Assembly: GCA_041744735.1 (NCBI GenBank) | Contig: JBGTKH010000605.1 | Location: 1 to 10,756 of the forward strand | Direction of reading: 5' to 3' | Length of the DNA: 10,756 nt | From: JBGTKH01 sp041744735 | GTDB lineage: Bacteria; Planctomycetota; Planctomycetia; Pirellulales; Pirellulaceae | Shown: positions 6,166-10,756 of the stretch, one piece after another | How positions within the stretch are numbered: position 1 is the first letter of the stretch | Layout of the letters: every line of letters starts with the position of its first letter | The notes under the pieces: model-generated | What the model saw: the letters and a program-made list of their open reading frames with translations, nothing else | Databases searched by the model: none | What the model was told of the DNA's origin: nothing | Made by a program: the position numbers and the translations under genes

Positions 6166-6180
6166 GCATGTTGGAGAACG

Positions 6181-7242
6181 TCACGCCCAAACGACACCGC
6201 TGGGGCCTTCGATAGCTCGGCCGATGAGCCAGCTTTGTAGTCCCGACTCTTCCAGCAGCCGGCGGATGTTGTCGGCGTAGTAGGCGCTGACGACCAGCAC
6301 CAGGCCGATGCCCATGTTGAACACACGGGCCATTTCGTCGTCGGCAATTTCGCCGAGCCGCTGGAGCCAAGGGAACACCGGCGGGACGGGCCAGCTTTGG
6401 CGGTCGATTTGGATTTGCACGTTGGCAGGCAGAATGCGGGCCAGGTTCTCGTGCAGGCCGCCGCCGGTGATGTGAGCGATGCCGTGCACGACGCTCTTCA
6501 CGCGGTAGTAGCCAAGAATGCGTCGCACCGGGCGGGCGTAAATTCGCGTGGGTTCGAGCAACTCTTCGCCAACGGTGCGTCCCAATTCGTCGACATGATC
6601 GTTCACGTTCAGCCCGGCCATCTCGAAGACGACTTTGCGGACCAAGCTGAAGCCGTTGGAGTGCAGGCCGCTCGAAGCAACACCCAACACGACATCACCC
6701 GGCGCGACCGCGGACCCGTCGATCAGGTGCTTTCGTTCGACGACACCGACGCAGAAGCCCGCCAAGTCGTAGTCGCCCCGCTCGTATAGATCCGACATGA
6801 TCGCCGTTTCGCCGCCGAGCAACGAACAGTCGGCGTCGATACAGCCGTCGCTGATCCCCTTGACGATCTGTTCCAACAGCGGCGGATCGTCGTGAGACAT
6901 GGCGACGTAATCCAGAAAGAACAGCGGCTCGGCACCGCAGCAGATCGCGTCGTTCACGCTCATCGCCACCAAGTCGATGCCGATCGTGTCGTGCTTGTCG
7001 GCGAGGCGGGCCACTTTCAGCTTCGTCCCCACGCCGTCGGTGCACGAGACCAAAACTGGCTCTTCGTAACCGCGAGCGAACAGGCGGTTCTTGAAGTCAA
7101 GCTGAAACAGCCCCGCAAAACCGCCGTCCAGCTTCATCACGCGCGGCGAGAAGGTACGGTGCATCAGCCGCGGCAGGCGTTGCATAGCGTCGTCGTACAA
7201 TTCCAGATCGACGCCGGCGTCTTTGTAAGTTGCGCTGGGCAT
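6181..7242 (-). CDS. purM: Phosphoribosylformylglycinamidine cyclo-ligase (AIR synthetase)
   Basis: Fifth step of de novo purine synthesis in the cytosol: FGAM plus ATP gives aminoimidazole ribonucleotide, ADP and phosphate. The 353 residues are close to the usual 345. Family landmarks in order: CTDGVGTKLKVA (67-78), the phosphate-binding glycine loop; GIDLVAMSVND (88-98); LLGGETAIMSDLY (141-153); SGLHSNGFSLVRK (191-203); AHITGGGLHENL (256-267); and MGIGLVLVV (310-318) in the AIRS C-domain. The GGET segment reads IMSD where the Escherichia coli enzyme has EMPG, a modest variation. The ATG at 7242 gives a normal N-terminus, but the ribosome binding site is weak. It is transcribed alone from a strong promoter at 7274-7303. 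Function is near certain. Confidence 0.97.
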   Translation of the reverse strand: MPSATYKDAGVDLELYDDAMQRLPRLMHRTFSPRVMKLDGGFAGLFQLDFKNRLFARGYEEPVLVSCTDGVGTKLKVARLADKHDTIGIDLVAMSVNDAICCGAEPLFFLDYVAMSHDDPPLLEQIVKGISDGCIDADCSLLGGETAIMSDLYERGDYDLAGFCVGVVERKHLIDGSAVAPGDVVLGVASSGLHSNGFSLVRKVVFEMAGLNVNDHVDELGRTVGEELLEPTRIYARPVRRILGYYRVKSVVHGIAHITGGGLHENLARILPANVQIQIDRQSWPVPPVFPWLQRLGEIADDEMARVFNMGIGLVLVVSAYYADNIRRLLEESGLQSWLIGRAIEGPSGVVWA

Positions 7243-7273
7243 TCAGGTTACTCGCGGCAGGGAAACTGTGGCG

Positions 7274-7303
7274 ATTCTAGGGGCTAAAGGTGACAATTGT
7301 CAA
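7274..7303 (-). promoter_or_regulatory. purM promoter with overlapping palindromic operator candidate
   Basis: On the minus strand a perfect -35 TTGACA (7303-7298) is followed after 18 nt by TAGAAT (7279-7274, five of six). Transcription would start near 7267, giving a leader of about 25 nt. A 12-bp perfect palindrome TGACAATTGTCA (7291-7302) covers most of the -35 and enters the spacer, the place where a dimeric repressor would block RNA polymerase. The promoter is well supported; the operator is an inference. Confidence 0.65.
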
Positions 7304-7404
7304 CGCACCGTTGTAGCTGGCCTGTCTCGTTTGAACTATCCTATGTGAATCATCCGCGAGTCTGCTTCAGATTGATGTAACTTGGTGGGCCGACACGCAA
7401 CCTT
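7304..7404. other. Non-coding part of the purM-glgX gap
   Basis: About 100 nt upstream of the purM promoter. No plausible ORF, tRNA or strong hairpin. The remainder of the 416-nt divergent gap holds the family A repeat (7405-7472) and, at 7473-7647, sequence with no convincing glgX promoter that I could identify. Confidence 0.5.
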
Positions 7405-7472
7405 CGTTTAACCCGTAGCCGCAGGCGAGGAACCGACTGCCCACCACCTCGCCTGCGGCTACGGGTTAAACG
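7405..7472. repeat. Long inverted repeat, family A, copy 2
   Basis: Arms 7405-7430 and 7447-7472 form a perfect 26-bp stem around a 16-nt loop. The left arm is identical to the outer 26 nt of the left arm at 3236-3261. Unlike copy 1, the flanking bases do not form a direct repeat. It lies between the divergent purM and glgX, so it cannot be a terminator of either gene, which argues for a dispersed palindromic element. Confidence 0.88.
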
Positions 7473-7658
7473 GGTCGGTTTTCGCTAACCGGGATGTTTT
7501 GCCTGCGCGGCAGCGGTTCGCCAGACGTTGCCTGAGTCGTCCGATGCCGAGAAATGTTGGCGGTTGATGGTTCCGCGAGCGGCCTCGCAAGATCGCTGGG
7601 TGTATGTTTTCTGTTGTCGGGACGGAAACAACATCGGGGAATCGTTTGAGGTCAGCCA

Positions 7659-9743
7659 ATGCTCATGCGACATACGCATCCAGAATTACAATTCACGCAC
7701 GCGCTTCCCTACGGGGCCATCATCCGCGACGGGGGCGTGCAGTTCGTGGTCTTCAGCCGCTCGGCGACGGCTATGCGGTTGCTGCTCTACAAACACGTCG
7801 ATGACCGCGAGCCGTGCGAGGTCATCCCCTTCGATCCCGATACCGACCGCTGGGGCGACATCTGGAGCATCTACGTGCCGCGGATCGGCGCCGGGCAACT
7901 ATATCATTTCCAAGCCGACGGCCCGCACGATCCCGAACACGGCCAGTTGTTCGATGGCCGGGCCCGTTTGGTCGATCCCTACGCGAGGGCGCTGGCCGGC
8001 GAATTTCAACTGTCCAACGACGGCGTCATTCGGCCGCCGAAATGCGTGGTGATCGATGATAATTTCGACTGGGAAGGCGACCGGCATCTGCGCCTCGAGC
8101 TGTCGGAGACGATCATCTACGAGATGCACGTGCGCGGCTTCACAAAGAGCTCGACCAGCGGCGTCGAGTATCCGGGCACGTATTTGGGAGTAATCGAGAA
8201 GATTCCGTACCTGAAGTCGTTGGGCGTGACGGCCATCGAGCTGATGCCGGTGCACGAGTTCCCGGTTTGCGACGTGTGGGGCCGGCAGCTCGATCGGCCG
8301 AATTATTGGGGCTACGATCCGTTGGCGTTTTTCGCGCCGCATCGCGGCTATGCGTTCGATCGCACGCCCGGTGCGCAGGTGGTCGAGTTCAAACAGATGG
8401 TCAAGGCGCTGCATCAGGCCGGCATCGAAGTGATCCTGGACGTGGTCTTCAATCACACGTGTGAAGGAAACGAAATCGGGCCGGTGCTCAGCTTCAAAGG
8501 TCTGGAGAATCGCGTCTATTACATGCTGGACAACGGCGGCAGTCGCTATCGCAACTACACGGGCTGCGGCAACACGGTGAACGGCAATCACCCGATCGTG
8601 CGCGAGATGATCTTCCACTGTTTGCGGCACTGGGTGCACAACTACCACATCGACGGGTTCCGGTTCGACCTGGCGTCGATCCTCAGCCGGGACCGCAACG
8701 GTAATCTGCTGGCGAATCCGCCGGTGGTGGAAGTGATCGCCGAAGATCCGCTGCTGGCCGACACGAAGATCATCGCCGAAGCGTGGGACGCAGCCGGCGC
8801 TTATCAAGTCGGTTCCTTTGGCAGCCTGCGTTGGGCCGAATGGAACGGCCGCTATCGCGACGACATGCGGCGGTATTGGCGCGGCGACAAAGGGCTGCTG
8901 GGGCCGTTCGCTACGCGGCTGTCCGGTTCCAGCGACTTGTACGAGCCCGGCGGGCGGTTGCCGTATTGCAGCATCAACTTCATTACTTCGCACGACGGCT
9001 TCACGATCAACGATCTGGTCAGCTACCGCGACAAACACAACGAGGCCAACAACGAAGGCAACCGCGACGGCGACAACAGCAACTTTAGCGACAGCTACGG
9101 TGTAGAAGGGCCGTCGCGCCGCGCAGACATCGACCAGCTTCGTTTGCGGCAGATCAAAAACATGCTGTCCACGCTGATGCTCAGTCAAGGCGTGCCGATG
9201 CTCGTGTCGGGTGACGAATGCCGTCGCACGCAGCGCGGCAATAACAACGCCTACTGCCAGGACAATGACATCTCGTGGTTCGATTGGAAGCTGGTGCGTA
9301 AGAACGAGGACTTGGTGCGCTTCGCCCGCGCCCTGATCCGCTTCCGCCGCCGCCAGCCGACGGTACGCCGCGAACATTTTCTCACCGGCAAACCCGGCGT
9401 ACCCGGCGGACTGCCCGATGTGAGCTGGTACAGTTCGCTGGGCATCGCCGTCGATTGGAGCGGCGACGACATGACGATCACGTGCCTGCTATCCGCTCCC
9501 GACGCCAAGCACGATCCCGCAGGCGCCGGCCGAAATGTGCTGCTCATGGTCAACGCCAACACCACGCCGCGCGAATTCGTCCTGCCGCCCGTGGCCAAAG
9601 GCACGCCCTGGCGTCTGTTCATCGACACCGCCGCCAAAAGCCCCGCCGACATCTACCCCGACTGCGACGGCCCCCCACCGCCGCCCTCCGGCAGACTAAT
9701 GATGCCCGAACGTTCGCTGTGCTGCTATGTGGCGACGAAGTAA
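7659..9743 (+). CDS. glgX: Glycogen debranching enzyme / isoamylase (GH13_11)
   Basis: Cytosolic enzyme hydrolysing alpha-1,6 branch points of glycogen or limit dextrins. The 694 residues match the usual GlgX/TreX length. Order: CBM48 domain (about 16-105, starting PYGAIIRDGGVQFVVFS), GH13 barrel (about 150-580), C-terminal beta domain (to 690). The four conserved GH13 regions are DVVFNH (261-266), GFRFDLAS (333-340) with nucleophile Asp337, IIAEAWD (371-377) with acid/base Glu374, and TSHDGF (443-448) with Asp446. NEANNEGNRDGDN (461-473) and YWGYDPLAFFAPH (216-228) are typical of isoamylase-type debranchers. The ATG at 7659 is chosen for GAGGT six nt upstream; a second ATG at 7665 is in frame. 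No glycogen operon surrounds it here. The gene symbol is by similarity; treX is the archaeal name for the same subfamily. Confidence 0.93.
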   Translation: MLMRHTHPELQFTHALPYGAIIRDGGVQFVVFSRSATAMRLLLYKHVDDREPCEVIPFDPDTDRWGDIWSIYVPRIGAGQLYHFQADGPHDPEHGQLFDGRARLVDPYARALAGEFQLSNDGVIRPPKCVVIDDNFDWEGDRHLRLELSETIIYEMHVRGFTKSSTSGVEYPGTYLGVIEKIPYLKSLGVTAIELMPVHEFPVCDVWGRQLDRPNYWGYDPLAFFAPHRGYAFDRTPGAQVVEFKQMVKALHQAGIEVILDVVFNHTCEGNEIGPVLSFKGLENRVYYMLDNGGSRYRNYTGCGNTVNGNHPIVREMIFHCLRHWVHNYHIDGFRFDLASILSRDRNGNLLANPPVVEVIAEDPLLADTKIIAEAWDAAGAYQVGSFGSLRWAEWNGRYRDDMRRYWRGDKGLLGPFATRLSGSSDLYEPGGRLPYCSINFITSHDGFTINDLVSYRDKHNEANNEGNRDGDNSNFSDSYGVEGPSRRADIDQLRLRQIKNMLSTLMLSQGVPMLVSGDECRRTQRGNNNAYCQDNDISWFDWKLVRKNEDLVRFARALIRFRRRQPTVRREHFLTGKPGVPGGLPDVSWYSSLGIAVDWSGDDMTITCLLSAPDAKHDPAGAGRNVLLMVNANTTPREFVLPPVAKGTPWRLFIDTAAKSPADIYPDCDGPPPPPSGRLMMPERSLCCYVATK

Positions 9744-9808
9744 CATTCGGGAGGATAGTTTGAACATGTCCCGGACTGACTCTTTGCCTTTTCGGGTACT
9801 CTGGCTCG

Positions 9809-9817
9809 TGCTATGCT
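9809..9817 (+). promoter_or_regulatory. Candidate extended -10 for the toxin-antitoxin pair
   Basis: TGCTATGCT (TG-n-TATGCT; four of six in the hexamer plus the extended TG). The nearest -35-like TTGCCT (9784-9789) is 22 nt away, too far, so this rests on the extended -10. Start would be near 9824, about 31 nt before the antitoxin ATG. Confidence 0.3.
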
Positions 9818-9854
9818 TGGGTTGTGGACATTTTTGTTGCGGAGATCAGAGATC

Positions 9855-10091
9855 ATGGCAGTCGAAATGAAAAACGACCTGGAAAGTTTCCACGAGTTCG
9901 TTGGAGTGCAGCTTGCGAACGGCGGCGCTCGTCTCACGCCCGAACAAGTGCTCGCAATGTGGCGAGAACGTCTCGAAACAATCGCCGCTGTCGATGAAGG
10001 ACTTGACGCGGTGGCTGCCGGTCGAACCAAGTCTCTCGATCAGTTTGCCCGCGACTTCCAACGACGACACAAGCTTCCCGGCGAAGAATGA
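9855..10091 (+). CDS. Antitoxin of a ParE-like type II toxin-antitoxin pair
   Basis: A 78-residue acidic-to-neutral protein directly upstream of a ParE-like toxin, overlapping it by ATGA, the standard antitoxin position. The N-terminal part (1-45) is helical and has no recognised ribbon-helix-helix or HTH signature. VDEGLDAVAAGRTKSLDQF (46-64) resembles the segment that many ParD- and RelB-like antitoxins use to wrap the toxin. GGAG (9841-9844) lies 10 nt upstream of the ATG at 9855. An in-frame ATG at 9813 would fall inside the candidate promoter and is rejected. The antitoxin role rests mainly on context. Confidence 0.7.
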   Translation: MAVEMKNDLESFHEFVGVQLANGGARLTPEQVLAMWRERLETIAAVDEGLDAVAAGRTKSLDQFARDFQRRHKLPGEE

Positions 10092-10423
10092 CCTTTCGCA
10101 TTGCTGTCTCCGAGCCCGCAGAACGCGACGCGGATGTCATCTATACGTGGCTTCTCCAACGCTCGCCTCAAGGGGCGAGAAGTTGGTGGAAAGCGTTTCT
10201 TTCGGCGCTCGAAAGATTGAAAGACGACGCGGCGAGTCTGTCCCTCGCTCCGGAAATGGAACACTTCGACGAGCCGATTCGTCAGATTCTTTTCAAGACC
10301 CCTCGCGGTCACACCTATCGTGCCCTGTTCGTGATTCGCGATGACGTGGTGCATGTGTTACGCGTTCGCGCAGCAGGACAAAACCTTATCGAACCAGGCG
10401 ATCTTGAACTTCCCGAATATTGA
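10088..10423 (+). CDS. ParE/RelE-superfamily toxin
   Basis: A 111-residue protein of the ParE/RelE toxin fold. N-terminal strand FRIAVSEPAERDADVIYTWL (3-22) leads into the helical hairpin; YRALFVIRDDVVHVLRVRAAGQ (77-98) is the central sheet with the conserved basic residues. ParE toxins poison DNA gyrase, and RelE toxins cleave mRNA at the ribosome. The sequence looks closer to the ParE side, but the target is inferred. It overlaps the antitoxin by 4 nt, so translation is probably coupled. Hom follows 24 nt later, so transcription from the toxin-antitoxin promoter may run into it. Confidence 0.8.
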   Translation: MTFRIAVSEPAERDADVIYTWLLQRSPQGARSWWKAFLSALERLKDDAASLSLAPEMEHFDEPIRQILFKTPRGHTYRALFVIRDDVVHVLRVRAAGQNLIEPGDLELPEY

Positions 10424-10434
10424 AATGCCTTCGG

Positions 10435-10441
10435 AAGGGAG
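10435..10441 (+). promoter_or_regulatory. Ribosome binding site supporting the hom TTG start
   Basis: AAGGGAG is 6 nt upstream of TTG 10448-10450. It sits between the toxin stop and hom and settles the start in the absence of an in-frame ATG. Confidence 0.65.
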
Positions 10442-10447
10442 AAGTGT

Positions 10448-10756
10448 TTGCAGAAAATCAAAGTTGCAATTGTCGGATTGGGGACTGTTGGTTCCGGCGT
10501 GGCGAAGCTGTTGCTGGAGCATGGGGATCGGGTTGCGCGACATGCGGGGCGGACGCTGTGGCTCGAGCAGGTGGTGGTGCAGGATTTGACGAAGCCGCGG
10601 CAGGTGGAGTTGCCGGAGGGGATTTTGTCGGACGATCTGTCGCGGATTATCGGGGATCCTGAGATCAAGGTCGTGGCGCATTTGGTCGGCGGGTTGGAGC
10701 CGGCGCGGACGATTATGCTCAAGCTGCTGGAGAGTGGCAAGGATGTGGTTACGGCG
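10448..10756 (+). CDS. hom: Homoserine dehydrogenase, N-terminal part (3' end outside window)
   Basis: NAD(P)H-dependent reduction of aspartate semialdehyde to homoserine, the branch point to threonine and methionine; cytosolic. Only 103 residues are present, and the frame is open to the last base. With a TTG start the protein opens MQKIKVAIVGLGTVGSGVAK; the GxGxxG of the Rossmann fold is Gly10, Gly12, Gly15. Further on, VVAHLVGGLEPAR and LLESGKDVVTA at the edge match the family segment that leads to NK in the active-site region. The start is fixed by AAGGGAG six nt upstream. The toxin-antitoxin pair lies immediately before it. No ThrA-type aspartokinase domain precedes it, so this is the monofunctional form; a C-terminal ACT domain cannot be judged here. 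Confidence 0.9.
   Translation, partial: MQKIKVAIVGLGTVGSGVAKLLLEHGDRVARHAGRTLWLEQVVVQDLTKPRQVELPEGILSDDLSRIIGDPEIKVVAHLVGGLEPARTIMLKLLESGKDVVTA

Noticed and set aside
7459..7659. A 66-codon minus-strand frame in the purM-glgX gap
   Set aside because: It ends inside the family A repeat, overlaps the glgX ribosome binding site, and has no start signal or protein-like composition.
7899..9377. A 492-codon open frame antisense to glgX
   Set aside because: It is fully inside a gene with all four GH13 catalytic regions, and its translation is His/Val/Arg-rich with no domain. It is an artefact of high GC codon use.
9748..9776. CGGGA...TCCCG downstream of glgX as a terminator
   Set aside because: Only 5 bp of pairing around a long loop and no T-run; too weak to annotate.
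9813..9857. Longer antitoxin start at ATG 9813
   Set aside because: That ATG lies inside the extended -10 candidate, and the added residues look non-coding; ATG 9855 has a usable ribosome binding site.

Overview
The window is about 10.8 kb of fairly GC-rich bacterial chromosome. It most likely comes from a planctomycete, probably of the Pirellulales type. The best evidence is a DUF1559 prepilin-like protein (N-terminal type IV prepilin signal, C-terminal H-X9-DG motif) followed by a small lipoprotein with a carboxypeptidase-regulatory-like fold, a pairing very characteristic of that phylum. The assignment is an inference from gene content, not from a marker gene.

Layout, left to right. (1) The C-terminal half of an RND/MMPL-type exporter enters from the left edge on the + strand and ends at 1540. 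(2) A convergent minus-strand pair, DUF1559 protein (2985-2014) then lipoprotein (2004-1576), meets it at a palindrome that contains both stop codons. (3) An accessory-looking stretch at 2986-3649 holds a weak promoter, a long inverted repeat, a frameshifted small gene (3535-3348) with an intact ribosome binding site, and a compact 45-nt three-way-junction-like palindrome. (4) A minus-strand SIS-domain phosphosugar protein with a TTG start (4444-3650). (5) A second type of palindrome (4544-4598), then tRNA-Val(UAC) with its own promoter, then a secreted GH64-type beta-1,3-glucanase (4789-6108). (6) Convergent to that, purM (7242-6181), with a strong promoter overlapped by a 12-bp palindrome. 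(7) A gap with a second copy of the long inverted repeat, then glgX/isoamylase (7659-9743), a ParE-like toxin-antitoxin pair (9855-10423), and the start of homoserine dehydrogenase, which runs off the right edge.

The genes do not form one pathway. Core metabolism (purM, hom, glgX, tRNA) is interleaved with envelope or secreted functions (exporter, DUF1559 pair, glucanase) and small accessory items (toxin-antitoxin, pseudogene, palindromes). I found no CRISPR array, transposase, integrase, prophage or defence cluster. The most unusual signal is the set of intergenic palindromes: five of the larger gaps carry a substantial inverted repeat, one repeat family occurs twice, and two of the elements can fold in more than a simple hairpin.
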